From Medicago truncatula (lineage: Eukaryota > Streptophyta > Magnoliopsida > Fabales > Fabaceae), in the NCBI RefSeq assembly GCF_003473485.1, contig NC_053046.1, forward strand, positions 28,039,332 through 28,103,331: a stretch of DNA of 64,000 bases. Direction: 5' to 3'. The position numbers and the translations under genes are program-made. Each line of letters opens with the position of its first letter. The first letter of the stretch is position 1. Below are positions 22,650 through 35,800 of the stretch, in pieces. The notes beneath the pieces were generated by a model. The model was given only the letters and a program-made list of their open reading frames with translations, ran no database searches and was not told the DNA's origin.

Positions 22650-24540
22650 AATGAAGGTAGATGATGAATTTTCTAGATTTCATGATGAATGTGATGAATT
22701 TTAGGATTGGTGATAAATTCTATCAATTTTTTGACAAAAGTTAACAGCAAATATTTATCTGGCTAACGGAAGTATAAGTTAAAGAACCAAAACATAAGGT
22801 TAATAAATTATGCGACCAAAACGAAAACAACAAATAAGTTAATAGACTAAATATCAAATTTAGCAAAAAGAAAATGTACGCATATTTCTCCCCTATTTTT
22901 TATTTCCGACACATCCATGCAATCTTCAACAAGATTATTACTAATTGTTGATCTAAATTTGTCTGCGTGTGGTTCTAAAATTTGTTGTCTTACTCTTACC
23001 TGGACAACATTTAAAGTCAGTCTTCACTGCGCAAGTAAGCATAAACGACTGACACATAAAAACGACCCGTGAATGGAATCTGAGATTCGTGAAGAGTCGA
23101 TAGTAGAAGCATAATTCCCACATCCTGGTGAAGAAAAAGAAAATAATATAAGCTAAGTAGTTTGGTTGCAACATATCTATACCAAATCTGATATCTTTCA
23201 CTTCCCATAACTTGCTGTTCCTTGTAAATCGGCTAGTAAAATTGAAAAATGACTCCTGGAATCAGATGCAACTATAACTTTTTTATCATTATAAATAAAT
23301 ATGATTTTTAGGCATATATAAATACTGCAACAAGACGCAAAATCAAACAACGACGCACAAGATGACGAATAACACAACGCTACACTTAGACGATGATATC
23401 ATTTATTTATATCGAAAGAAAGATGAAAAAAAATGCATAGAGATAATTTTAGGTCAAAAAAATAACCCTGATCTAACAATCGAATGTTAGACCAAAGCGA
23501 AGCCACGTCTAAAAATTACCTTGTGCTCTTTAAGATGCATGTTAGCCCAACAAACATTCGTTTAATTTCTTGAAAAGAAATACCCATTGTTCAATTAGTG
23601 ATGTATCATAGTACAAACAAAGTAACCACCTCTAATTGTAGGGTAAGGAAGGGAACATGTTATAAATGACTATCTTTAAGGGAACGTTATAATTATTAAA
23701 CTACAATCAAACAACAATAAACAACGTATCATCTCTTTGTTTATTGTTTCCAAAGAAAAAAATGTTCATTCTTTATTCTGATTAGACAAGAACAAGAACA
23801 TAAATAAAAGATTTCTGATTCTATAATTAGTAAAAAGAAATCTCCAAAATCTCACGAGATTTTAGGAATATAAAAGAAAGCAAAAAGACTGCACGAACAC
23901 AGAGTTAGATTGTGTTGGATTGTGAAGTGATGATAATAATGTAGGATACCCATGTGGGTTTCTGAGTTGGAACATGTAAGTATATGCTAAAGAAGAAAAT
24001 ATTTTTTATTTATTTATAATTTTATATTTTATAATTTATATATCTCTAAGGTATAGTTTATGTATCTATCATTTTGTTGATTCTCCATTATGTGTCACAC
24101 TTGGTATATCAAAAATAGAAGAAACAACTAGAGACGTGGATGTGATTTGTTTTGTTTTGTTGCATGTTATAAGATAATAGAAATATTGAAAAATCTACAT
24201 AGCATAAAAAAGTTGTGGCTGCAAATTCTCTACAAATTTTCATGTATCCCCCACTCAACCAATCCTCGTCATTTGTTCTAATCTCTCTCTCCTTGGACCT
24301 TTGTCTCAGTGTCACTATTTTCTCATTGCAACTTGAGTGAAAAATCAAAAAACAACCAAATTTAGAATTTCTTGGAAAACAAAACTACTCTTAAAGTTAT
24401 GCTATATTTTTGGAAAAGGATAATTTATTAAACTCTGCATTTTTTTTTTTCATTGTATTTCATCTCTTTATGGCCTAAAATCTTCATCAATATAGAAAAC
24501 AAATAAAGGGTAGGAAGAAAAACTCCTTTTTTGTGTGAAG
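22650..24540. other. intergenic region upstream of CRY1
   Basis: There is no gene. Minus-strand ORFs at 22953-23208 and 24109-24348 have no recognisable domain. The last part holds the CRY1 promoter and 5' leader: a T-rich tract at 24440-24450, then purine-rich sequence before the ATG at 24541. I cannot assign specific light-response elements. Confidence 0.5.
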
Positions 24541-27500
24541 ATGTCATCAAGTGGTGGTGGATGCAGTATAGTTTGGTTCAGAAGAGATCTGAGGGTAGAG
24601 GATAACCCTGCACTAGCAGCAGGTGTTAGAGCAGGTGCTGTAGTTGGTGTTTTTATATGGGCACCTGAAGAAGAAGGACAATATTATCCTGGTAGGGTTT
24701 CAAGATGGTGGCTTAAGAATAGTTTGGCTCATCTTGATTCATCTTTGAGAAATCTTGGTACTCCTCTTGTTACCAAAAGATCAACTGATAGTGTTTCTTC
24801 TTTGTTGGAAGTTGTTAAATCCACTGGAGCCACTCAAATCTTCTTCAACCATTTATATGGTCAGTTTTTGTTTATTCTTATCTTATCTTAATTTTTGTTA
24901 CTTTATATGATATTGCATGATTTTGTGCTTTCTGGTTCAATTTCTTTTATATGATTATCCTGTTTCTTTTGTTTTGTATAATTGATATAGCTTTTGATGT
25001 CTGAAATAAGATAAGACTAAATCTTCAATTTTGTCTTGTAATATAGAAATATGACAAGTAATCCTTAAATTATTCCCTCAATTGCTTTAAAGGACTAATT
25101 TGATGCATTAAAAATGGTTTAGGGATTACTAATTATATTTCTGCAGTTTAGGAACCAAATAAGAGTAAGAGTGATAGTTTAGGAACTAAATTGACGATTT
25201 ATTCCATATGATACCGAGTTTTTGCTTAGTAATATCGACAACACCATTGCAAACTCTAGAATCCTTGGTAGTTGTAGCAATTTGAGTTGTTAGTTTCCAT
25301 TATTATTTGGTAATAAACTGTAAAATCTTTCTTTGATTATAATTTCTTCTTTTTCGTATCAGTTTGTGATGTGTATGTCTCTGATAATTTCATTCATATA
25401 AGCTGCTTTATAATTTGAGATGATATTTGTTTTGTTTTTTATGGCTGCAAAACTGTGTAGAAATGTTATCATGCAAATTTCTATGTTACAGATCCATTGT
25501 CACTTGTAAGGGATCATAGAGCAAAGGAAATTCTAACGGCTCAAGGGATTACCGTACGTTCGTTCAACTCAGATTTATTGTATGAACCATGGGATGTGAA
25601 CGATGAAAATGGCCAACCGTTCACAACTTTTGATTCTTTTTGGGAAAGATGCCTTAGCATGCCTTATGACCCACAAGCACCTCTTCTCCCACCTAAAAGA
25701 ATTATTCCAGGTTTACTTTGTTCCTCTCCTTTTTTAGCCTCACTTTTTTTCCGACTTTTTTGACAATAGTTGTTATTTGATTGTTCGCCAGCTGCATGAG
25801 TCACAGAACTCTTGTGGTTCTTAGTTTGGATTCTGGAATATTGAACAAATTATCCATACCGAGAAAGGAATACATGCTTTTATCTGTTAAAAAGTTGCTT
25901 TTGTAACATAGCAAAAAGATGCAAAGGTATAAGGCAAATTCCTCAGTGGACCACTTTGGATCGATAATTGAAAATTGTCTGAAACATTAACCATGTCTGA
26001 GACCGTGACTTAATCTGTGCTGGTTCGACAAAAATAAGAAGAAAAAAATGAATGTCTGTCTCGAAACTCGGCACTTGGCCATGTATACGTCTCAGAGGTG
26101 AGGACATGGAGATCACGAGCTTCTATTTTTGGATGATAACGCCGGTTGTCGTTGGTGTTTCAGAAGATTTTCACTTATAACCAAACCATGTACAATCTAT
26201 GAAAGTGGTCTACTCTAGAGGAGCCACCAAAGTATAATCATATTATTTAACAAGACAGGGTTTTTTTAATGCAGTTACAGATCTATAAATCATTGTGCCT
26301 GATTAACTATTAGTCCTTCCAAATTCCAATGTTGATGTATAATGATTTTACAAAAATAAAATTAAATATAAAGGTTCAACACATATGTTACTGAATTTTA
26401 TAACTTGCTTCTAAGTCATAATTGGGCTAGCCTGCAACTTTTGTGTTTCATTAATTTCAAATTATACCCCTATTTTTCGCTATGAAAATACCATTGCAAG
26501 TGTAAGTTTGCATCCAAAAATATGTTTGTTTAAAGAAACTCTACAGATATTCTTAGTTCTTTGATTATTCAAAGTGCCATTAAAGTAAATGAGTGCAACA
26601 GAGAGCTGATTAAGGGACTAGCAAAGGCTGTACTTTATATTTATTAAAGAACCAAGTTCATGATCAAAATTTCAAGTACTTGGTAGTTGGTACTTGCCTA
26701 TTTTATTTGTTGTATTGTCATGTTTCATGTTTTGACTTTAATTTGCATTTCATTAAACATTTCTTGCCATGTTTCAGGTGATGTATCAAAGTGTCCTTCT
26801 GATACATTGGTTTTTGAAGACGATTTAGAGAAAGCGAGCAACGCACTTCTTGCTCGAGCATGGTCACCAGGGTGGAGTAATGCAAACAAGGCATTAACAA
26901 CCTTCATAAACGGTCCACTGATCGAGTACTCTAAGAATCGAAGGAAAGCAGACAGTGCCACAACCTCATTTCTCTCTCCACATTTGCATTTCGGAGAAGT
27001 TAGTGTCAAAAAAGTATTCCATCTTGTCCGAATCAAACAAGTCTTTTGGGCGAATGAAGGAAATGAAGCCGGCGAAGAAAGTGTTAACTTGTTTCTCAAG
27101 TCAATTGGTCTTAGAGAGTATTCAAGGTACATTAGTTTCAACCACCCTTATAGTCATGAAAGGCCTCTACTTGGACACCTTAAGTTTTTCCCTTGGGTGG
27201 TGAATGAAGGATATTTTAAGGCATGGAGACAAGGAAGGACCGGTTACCCTTTGGTGGACGCTGGAATGAGAGAGTTGTGGGCAACTGGTTGGCTACACGA
27301 TCGGATCCGTGTTGTCGTTTCTAGTTTCTTTGTCAAGGTTTTGCAGCTTCCTTGGAGATGGGGGATGAAATATTTTTGGGATACCCTTTTGGATGCTGAT
27401 CTCGAGAGTGATGCTCTTGGTTGGCAGTATATATCTGGTACTCTACCTGATGGTCGTGAATTCGACAGAATCGATAATCCACAGGTGCAATTGCTTCTGC

Positions 27501-28779
27501 ATATAATCTAGCTTTACATTCATCTTTTTGAGTATTTTTATTTCCGTATTTGGAAAAGGAAAAACACATCATGAGTTGCATTATCCTGTTGCAGTTATAA
27601 ACACTTCTTTGGTTACTGAGTGAAATAAAACACGTCCATGTTTGGATAATCTATTTGATTAAACATGTGCATATGTATAATCTATTTATGTAAACAAAAA
27701 ATACTATAAAATTATACCGTTTTCATGTAACTATAAGCTGTTTTCATAAGCTATCCGAAAAAAATTATAGAAATAAGCTAAAAACAGACTATGGACAGGT
27801 CATAAACTATTTTCATAAAATCTCTCAAACATTCTCACAAATGTTTCAAATCAGTCATCGAAACAAGCCCAACTGTTTCTAGTTTCAGCCCTCTTTTCTT
27901 TTTTTTGACGTGTATTTTGTATGTTAAAAGATGATCTATTTCTCCCAGTGATAAATGCACTCATTTTGGTTATGTCATTTTCAGTTTGAGGGATACAAGT
28001 GTGATCCGAATGGAGAATATGTGCGACGTTGGCTTCCTGAACTTGCAAGATTACCAACCGAATGGATACATCATCCATGGAATGCACCAGAATCAGTACT
28101 CCAAGCTGCTGGTATTGAACTTGGCTCAAACTACCCTCTTCCAATTGTGGAAATAGATGCAGCAACAGTGAGGCTCGAGGAAGCACTTATACAGATGTGG
28201 CAACTAGAAGCAGCTTCAAGAGCTGCAGCAGAAAACGGAACCGAAGAAGGTCTTGGAGACTCAGCTGAATCAACACCTATTGCTTTTCCTCAGGACATAC
28301 AAATGGAGGAAAGACATGAACCTATTAGGAACAATGCACCTCACGGTACTCGGCGCTACCAGGATCAAATGGTACCAAGTATGACTTCTTCTAGAGTGAG
28401 AGTCGAAGAAGAAGAAACTTCTTCGGTTCGAAACTCGGCTGGAGACAGCAGAGCTGAAGTGCCAACAAATGCAAATGCAAGAGAGGCGATGAACCAAGGA
28501 GCGTTGCAGAATGGGAATAGAAACACTAGACAAAGGCATAATCCTACAACTACATTTTGGCTGAGAAATGCAGCTGAAGATTCCACAGCAGAATCTTCAA
28601 GTAGTACTAGGAGAGAAAGAGATGGAGGTGTTGTTCCAGAGTGGTCGCCGCAGGCTTCTAACTTCTCTGATCAATATGTAGATGATGAAAATGGTATAGG
28701 AGCTACTTCTCCTTACTTGCAGAGGCATCCACAGTCTCACCAATTGATGAGTTGGACACGCCTACCTCAAACTGGGTGA
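24541..28779 (+). CDS. CRY1: cryptochrome 1, blue-light photoreceptor
   Basis: The coding exons are 24541-24859, 25492-25710, 26778-27484 and 27985-28779, all with GT-AG borders and consistent phases. They encode 679 aa, close to the 681 aa of Arabidopsis CRY1. The photolyase-homologous region starts with SIVWFRRDLRVEDNPAL and runs to about residue 490. The FAD-binding part includes FLSPHLHFGEVS and RQGRTGYPLVDAGMRELWAT with the conserved tryptophans. The C-terminal extension has the DAS motifs: DQMVPS at about 542, the acidic run EEEET, and STAESSS at about 615. It ends RLPQTG. The family is nuclear and cytoplasmic and controls de-etiolation under blue light. The start at 24541 is the first in-frame ATG. 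The stop overlaps a good splice donor (see the terminal exon at 29864). The gene appears intact. Confidence 0.96.
27640..27842. repeat. degraded hAT-type MITE in CRY1 intron 3
   Basis: It contains 'catgtttggataatctattt', 'ctataagctgttttcataag' and 'aaactattttcataa' motifs. Two better preserved copies at 28802-29193 share them. No clean target duplication was seen. Confidence 0.5.
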
Positions 28780-29863
28780 GATTTCTCAAAACCACTGGTT
28801 TGGCCCAGTTTGGATAAACAACTTAATTAAGCGCTTATAGCATAAGCGCTTATCATATAAGTGCTTATGTATAAGCTATTTCTAAAACAAAAGATAAAAT
28901 AAAACTGTTTTCAATATAGGCCCCGGTTGGATAAAAAGCTTAATGGCGCGCTTATCATATAAGTGCTAGTATATAAGCTAGTTCTCTAACAATAGATAAA
29001 ATAAAGTCAAACTACTTTCATATAAGTTATAAACTGTTTTCATAAGCTATCTAGCAGATTTTATGGAAATAAGATGAAAATTGTAAACAACTAATGGACA
29101 TATCATAAGCTGTTTTCATAAGCTCTCTTAAACATTCCCACAGGTGCTTATGCCAGTAAATAAACTCAAATAAGCTAATTCAAACTGGCCTTAATAAAAC
29201 TATGTACTTTATTATACTTCTTGCTAAACAATTTTATTACAAGATCCTATTCACCATCCATGTGAGGATTCTAAAACATAGTAAATTGACCTTCCTTTGT
29301 CACTCAACGTGTTTATGTAGAAAATGATGACGTCGTCTAATCCATGTAATGGATCCAACTCAATGGTAAAAAAGCTATTTCTATTTCTTTCTTCCTATGT
29401 TTCTTTTTTACTATCCTGTTCTTTTAAATTGAAGAGTGGACTGAAGTAATAGTCTATCAAGAAAATTATCAAGGATGTGTTTGGGATGGAGGTTTTATAG
29501 GCCAGAGAAGGGAAGTGATGAGCTGATGACTAATCTTTCCCTTGATTAAAAGTGGAGTAATAGATAAAAAATCATTTGGGTGCTTGAATATGTCTGAAGA
29601 TGTTATTACAGTCCCTGAATGTATTACAAAAATATCGTCGAATGTGTGTTTTGCTAGTCAATTTGGTTTCCAAATATGTATTCTGTTGGTTAATTTGGCC
29701 CTCGAATGTGTATTTTTGTTTGTCAATTTTGTCCGTAAACTGCTAAAAGAAGACATGCGCTGGAATGTTTTTGAAGTTTCAGTACATTCATAGACTACAG
29801 TGACGTTGTCGCACACATTTTATGAAATGAATCAAATGATTATTTATATATTTTTCACTGCAG
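28776..29863 (+). other. probable terminal CRY1 intron spanning the stop codon
   Basis: The sequence CTGG|GTGAGA at 28772-28781 is a strong donor, and 'tttttcactgcag' ending at 29863 is a strong acceptor. Joining GG (28774-28775) to ATAA (29864-29867) gives GGA TAA. The protein therefore still ends ...PQTG followed by a stop. If the intron is retained, TGA at 28777-28779 ends the protein at the same residue. The intron contains MITE copies. Splicing is inferred, not proven. Confidence 0.55.
28802..29193. mobile_element. legume hAT-type MITEs, one partial and one near complete
   Basis: A truncated copy starts GGCCCAGTTTGGATAAACAA at 28802. A second starts GGCCCCGGTTGGATAAAAAG at about 28919 and ends with AAGCTAATTCAAACTGGCC, its imperfect inverted end, at about 29193. 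Both carry 'gcgcttat' and 'catataagtgct' motifs typical of a common legume MITE family. They lie in the probable terminal intron of CRY1. Confidence 0.65.
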
Positions 29864-30240
29864 ATAATACACATATATACCATGCAGACTTGAAGCAAGG
29901 GATGTGGAAATGCAATCTCACCAAGTGGGATGAAGACCATCGGATTGGAGATACATGTACTCATTTTGGGAAAGTATTGACGAATGATTAAATTGCTGAT
30001 TTCCAATGTGTTTGGAAATTTCAGTACATTGGGGGCAGTTTCATATCTGCATTCCCATTTGCTTCTTGTACAAAATGTGTAGGTGTCCGTCCTATTGTAA
30101 AGTATATATTTTGTGTAGTGATCAGGGAGAAACACCGACTTTTGAATCTTTGCTTCACTCTTAAACTTGGGTTTGTGATGATGATTTAAGGCAGATATAC
30201 TTCTTTTATATGATCCCTCCTTAACTACATTTTCTGTCAT
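29864..30240 (+). other. CRY1: probable CRY1 terminal exon (stop codon and 3' UTR)
   Basis: The exon begins after a polypyrimidine-AG acceptor. The first bases ATAA supply the last base of the final glycine codon and a TAA stop. The remaining 370 bp have no coding character and end in a T/A-rich region compatible with a 3' UTR. The polyadenylation position is not determinable. Confidence 0.45.
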
Positions 30241-30781
30241 TTAATGTAATATCAGTAAGGTAATATTGCACGAGTAACTTTTGTTTTTATGCTTAAACGC
30301 GGCATTCATAAATTACTTGTTCCGTTGACATCTAAGATTGTTAGTATCTATTATGTGTACATGTATAAATTTTGTGCTTAACTGCTGATTGATGACTATG
30401 GGAACATATTCAGTATCTTTAGTGCGCCAAAGGCACCATGCATTTCAACCGTTCTCATTCGTTGGATTAATCAATCCGTCTAAAAAGTTCCATTTGAGCC
30501 GTGGCTAACTTTATTATTACATTTTCTAAAAGGTTAACTTATAATTTCTAGCACATATATAGTCTTGATACAAATATTCTTAGTCCTCACTGTGTACTTC
30601 ATCGCAGCTTTGCTTAGAAGCACGGGGAACAAGCACTATTGCATTTCTTTTCTAAACTAGTGAATGAGCTTCTGCTACATAATTTTTTTTGACAGGTATA
30701 GAATACAGATCCTCGAAGCTTGATAAAACTCATAGAAATTAACAATCAGTCGATGGATCAGAAAGTCAAATAATTATGATT

Positions 30782-32566
30782 TCAGACATGATATGATTCT
30801 GGTTCTGGTTGAGCTGGTTTTGTTACTCTTAGGAATGTGTAAAGCACAGTTGCAAAGACTGCTCCAATAGTTGGTCCTATGATATAAACCCAAATGTTTT
30901 TGTAATTGCCTGATACTATGGCAGGACCTAAACTCCTTGCTGGATTCATCGAAGCTCCCGTGGTAGGCCTGCAAAAAAAATTTGTCAAATTTTTTTCACA
31001 CTAGTCAAAATCAATTTTTTACATTGATTGCAAAACCGATATAGAACATGGAGATTTTTCACATTGACTCATTAAGCAATGTGAAAAATATTTTTATATC
31101 GGTTAACATATCAAACGATGTAAAGAGTTTTCATCTAAGCCGCATTTCAGACAACTTTTTATGTCAGTAGAAAATTAATCGATGAATGAACATTCCATAT
31201 TTTGGGGACTAGTGTATTTACCCGGCAATGATGATATTAATCAGAACTGAAATTCCTATTGCAACTCCAGCAAGATCTTTGCTCTGATTCAATAAATGAA
31301 GGCACCAAATTAGTTCCTTTATTAAGCACAATGCAACAAAATCCTTAACATAAGAAGCCAAAAGGTTTTCCTCTTTTAGCCATAAAAAATGTTTGTATAC
31401 ATACATCAAAGGTACATAAAGAGGATTAAATAATTGAACTAATTAAGTATAGTTTTGGTTGTGTTACCCCTCTGTGATCAGTGGCAACACCACAAATAGT
31501 TAGCACCAATATGAAAGTGATTATGGATTCCCAAACCAATGCTTCAAGATAAGAAGTTGGGTTTGAAAATTGGGTCAATGCTACACCAATTTCCACCTTG
31601 TCATGATACAACACTTTGAGGGTCAGAGTGGCCAGTGTAGCACCCATCAACTGACATACCACATAAACGGGCACCTACAAAATTATAGGTAAGGTAAGAA
31701 GAAGAAGAAAAATTTGGGCATCTAATCAAGATCCATGTCATTGAGTCACAATGTTATTGCATAACTTCATTATTAGAATTTAAAAAACTTGCTAGAAAAA
31801 ATTGAATTACCAAAAATAATTTTTTGATGGAAATATACAATTTGTCTTTAATTTTGGTGTATAGACTTGCTTCATTTTTGTGTTGAATAATTATAGTTTG
31901 TTAATTCAACTTTTTCTAGAAATGGGTTATGTATGAATTCTTTGCACTGGCTTCACGGTGCAACATGTTGCAGAACAGTTAGATCTAAAAAGATAAATTA
32001 GTTTATAATTTATTTTTCTAAATTTAATGTTTCTGCAACGTATTGCACCATACACCCACGATAAATGATCCAAATCCTAACGGACTACTTACAAGTATCC
32101 TAACGGACTACTTACAAGTTTGAAGTGAATTTTTTGGACAACGGCCAAGGCAATTGTGACAGAGGGATTGAAATGAGCACCAGAGACATGGCCGACCGAA
32201 TATATTGCGACGGTTAAAGCTAAACCTGAAACAACTGCTATGCCAACTACTGTGATTGGTAACTTCTCGTTGACAAGAGCAGCCCCACAACCAGCAAATA
32301 TAAGAATGTATGTACCCACAAATTCAGCAAGAGCCTACACTAGAAAAGTTGGAGTTAGATAATTCACATTAGGCAAATAGGCACATTATACACATTAAAA
32401 ACTATATATGGTACACCATATATATATTTTATTTTATTTGTAGATTAATAACCTTTTGGATACTAGATGGAGAGTGTTCAGTCTCATAGCTGATATTTTT
32501 TTCTTGTTTAGCATATAATTCAAGCTTAGGTGAGGAATCAACATTAACTGTGAGTGAATCAGCCAT
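30782..32566 (-). CDS. NIP-type aquaporin (nodulin-26-like intrinsic protein)
   Basis: On the minus strand five exons encode 262 aa: 32453-32566, 32116-32334, 31468-31674, 31222-31283 and 30782-30968. All have GT-AG borders, and four introns is the usual NIP layout. Six membrane segments and two pore loops are evident. The first loop has NPS (residues 94-96) instead of NPA; the second has NPA (209-211) followed by Arg212. By alignment with soybean nodulin-26 the selectivity filter reads Ser74/Ile197/Ala206/Arg212 where W/V/A/R is usual. The N- and C-tails are short, and the C-tail ends in PEPESYHV. NIPs carry glycerol, metalloids, ammonia or water at the plasma membrane or symbiosome. This one's substrate cannot be read off. 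It converges tail-to-tail with CRY1. Confidence 0.93.
31915..32075. repeat. small inverted-repeat element in NIP intron 2
   Basis: 'cggtgcaacatgttgcagaa' on the left and 'tttctgcaacgtattgcacc' on the right form an imperfect inverted pair around an AT-rich centre. It is MITE-like, with no clear target duplication. Confidence 0.45.
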
Positions 32567-34500
32567 GTTATAGGTTGAATGCCAAACCTGTGCTGAAAGT
32601 ATAACTCAAGTTTCGTATTCTTATATGGAGAAAGCTGGGTCTGTTGAAGTTAATAAATATACTATTTTGATAGTGAAATAAAATGTCAATTGAATTATAA
32701 GAAAGAAAGTGTTACATATTAAAATCCTTATCTTGATAATTTAGTTTTGACTTTTATGGACTTATCTACATCCCTTAAAAGTTAGTTATGTAGCACGAAC
32801 ACTTCATATTAAAGACGTATTTGATTTTTGACACAACAAATTTAACGCCAACCAAACCTTGATATATGCAATTACTTATATATTTTTGAAATTATTATCA
32901 ATGCTGTGTACGTGTTAATGTCAGTGTTGTATCCGAAGTCTGATACATTGATTGAGCCTGAACCATTTGGAGGTTATATGCAGCAAATTATGGGTGTCAC
33001 CAACAGCATATATGATCTATGATTGGTTAGTGGTATATTAAAATAATTATGAGCTCCATTTGTAATGCTATAAGAAAATATGTAGTTAAAATAATAATGT
33101 GCCCCATATGTAAGGTTAGATATTGTGCCAACGGGAAGAAAAGTGAGAATTTGACTCTCGTGTTACAATTCCTTGGCCGGCAAATTACTGTTATAATTGT
33201 TGGTTTTTATTGTTATATTGTTCAATGTTTTGTCAACTGCTTGTTGTTAATTGATGACTTGGCTCGAAAACATTACATGAGCCGGCCAAATTATGACGTC
33301 TGAAAACATTCCAAAGGGACCATACATACATATATAACCAAAATTTAAGACTATTACTTTTGTCGGATTATAGATTATGAACAAAGTGTATTTTGAAAGA
33401 AAAAAATAGGACGTGTTAGAATCAGATTGGATGGAAAAAGTAATGGCAAAAAATTTATAAAAAAAAAAAAAAAAAAAAATTATATATAATCTTCTATAAA
33501 GAGGATTGAACATATATGTTGTTCATAATTTACATGTATCAGAACAATAAAATCATATAACATACGAGAACGTTAGTGGGTATATAAAGAGTATATCCAC
33601 TTTTTGAAAACAATCTCAAGTCACCGCTTTTGACAATAAATAGATCTATATTTTACCTTATATTTAAGGGAATATATATTATTGTTTGAGAGAATTTGAA
33701 TTCCATTCTGGATAAAACATTTCTTTTGTTAAATTTTACTTATCTTTCAACCAAAGTGGAGAATTAATACTTAAAATATTTATGAAATTTTTTTGTTTTA
33801 TCGAATTGTGGACGCAAGTTTTTTTTCTTTTGTGCAAAGGGTGATTACCCTCAACATACTAGAAACTTACCTTGATCTCAAGCATTCAACATCCTAAAAA
33901 TCGTAAAGAAACAATATTTAAAAAAATACTAGAAATTTACTCAACTAACATAACTACGTAGTCTCATTCATAAATCTTACCCGCAGCATAACAGATGCAT
34001 CATGCATGTGTTATTTCATTTTGTACTATAGGACCAAGCAAGAGATTTTTTGTTACCATGATATTGGTACGAAGTTTCTACCGCTACTTAACAATGATTA
34101 ATCTTCACGAGACAATATATTGACCACATAGGTGGGTTCTACCCTCTTAGCAGAATTTTGTTAACATATAGGAGATAGGAATCAAACCTCTGATCATATG
34201 TTTAAAGGGTTTAAATCTCTTACCACTTGAACCAATTCATTTTTGGTTCATATGATCAAGAGATTTATTGACTTTCACGATAGCAACGAGTAAAATATAG
34301 GGTCAACGGTTTGGATCAAATCAATTTAAGGGTCAATGATTCCATTTTTTTTATGAATATATACAATGAAAAATCAGTAAAACTTTAATCAATAGGATTT
34401 TTTTAAAGTAGTCAAACGGTTTAGACTCGGTCATTTCTAGTTAAACAACAATTGTTTTAGATTATAATTATTGAAGAAATAGAATCCCCTAAAAAAATTA
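32567..34500. other. intergenic, no gene seen
   Basis: The first few hundred bases should hold the NIP promoter. The rest is AT-rich, with an A run at 33458-33478 and no domain or stable repeat. ORFs at 33049-33303 and 33247-33513 overlap on opposite strands and show no family features. Confidence 0.5.
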
Positions 34501-34969
34501 AGGTTAAATATATTTTTGGTCCCTATAAATATACCAACTTTTCGTTTTAGTCCCTCTAAAATTTTCAATCACTACTTTTTGTCCCTATTTTTAAGTTGAT
34601 TTTTCTATTTTTTAATAAAATTGTGCAGAAATGTGTAGAATATTGTAAAAATAATTCCAAAAAAAAAATAGAATTTTTTAACAAAACACAGATTAAATAT
34701 GAATTTTTAACCATAAAAAATATAAAAATTCATATTAAATTCATGTTTTGTTAAAAAATTCTAATTTTTTTTTAGAGATTCTTATAATATTATGAATTTT
34801 TTTGCAGAATTTTATTCAAAAATATGAACTCTACATATGAGTTTACTTTAAAGGAGAGACCAAAAGTAAAGATGAAAAATTTTGTAGGGACTAAAAGCTG
34901 AAGAAATTTTTTAGTGGAACTAAAACAAAAAGTTGACATATCTATAGGGAACAAAAACATATTTAACCC
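34501..34969. mobile_element. Mutator-like MITE, 469 bp
   Basis: The ends are inverted: aggttaaatatatttttggt on the left and the complement of gggttaaatatgtttttgtt on the right. The interior repeats 'ccctataaatatacc/atatctataggg'. The flanks aaaaaatta and aaaatttta are only a partial 9-bp match, so the duplication is weak. This end type is very common in legume genomes. Confidence 0.65.
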
Positions 34970-35575
34970 AAAATTTTATTTAACAAATACAAGGTTGGTT
35001 ATTGGTTCAAGTGATTTTGTTTTTTGAAGGAAAAATTTGTAAGCTTGAAGTGTTGTCTTTGTGATTTTCACAAAAAAAATAAATAAAAAAATAGCGAAAA
35101 TATCCAAGAACGGATTTTAGCGTGAAATTTTCTTTACAATTTTGAACATTAAAGTGAAGAGACAAGTTTATTTATAGAGGATCAAATTCAACTAAAAGAT
35201 GGTCCATCTAATTTTCTCTATGTTGTAGCCTTCAATGACCAAGGTCGTCTTCTCTATGATTGAAAGAAGGTCATGCAAATACAAAATTCTTCCATGATTT
35301 GGTTAAAACTATCCATAGTACTAATAATGTTATTACTATATTTTTGACTCGTGTTCCGCTCGGATTTATTGTAAAGAGATTGACATACGAATAATAAAAT
35401 GCAATATATAATAGGTAACAGTAAAAAAATAACACGTGATAATATATAGTAGACAAAATAAAACACTTCATAAAATGTATGAAATTTGAAAAATAAATAT
35501 TATAAAAGAAAATTTGGTAATCCTATCAATAATTTGGGTATATATAACCAAGTTTACATGGAAATTAGGGTACCC

Positions 35576-35705
35576 GAAAAAAAAGTATATAATAGAAGGC
35601 ATCAAATGTGATCATTGATATGTTCATAGTTTCTAGAACAAAAAAATATAAAATAGAAGACATCAAAGGTGATCATTGAGATGCTCATAGTTTCTAGAAC
35701 AAACG
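35576..35705. repeat. tandem repeat, about 62-bp unit, two copies
   Basis: Two copies share 'atagaaggcatcaaatgtga' or its close variant, followed by 'catagtttctagaacaaa'. Confidence 0.75.
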
Positions 35706-35800
35706 TGAAGCATCAAATAAATGTAGAAAATATTTTCTTCAAACAAAAAAAGGCAAGAGGATAGGAATGAAATTGGTGCGATGCATTTTTTTAGATGGAA

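Noticed and set aside
26725..27141. 138-codon ORF on the minus strand within CRY1 exon 3
   Set aside because: It is an antisense shadow of a conserved coding exon, with no domain of its own.
27851..28586. minus-strand ORFs opposite CRY1 exon 4
   Set aside because: Shadows of the serine- and glutamate-rich C-terminal extension; no independent start context or family.
29800..29991. 63-codon ORF downstream of CRY1 as a separate small gene
   Set aside because: It straddles the probable terminal intron acceptor and has no family features; a 3' UTR exon explains the region better.
33049..33513. ORFs on both strands upstream of NIP
   Set aside because: AT-rich chance ORFs rich in Phe, Ile and Tyr, with no domain, overlapping each other on opposite strands.
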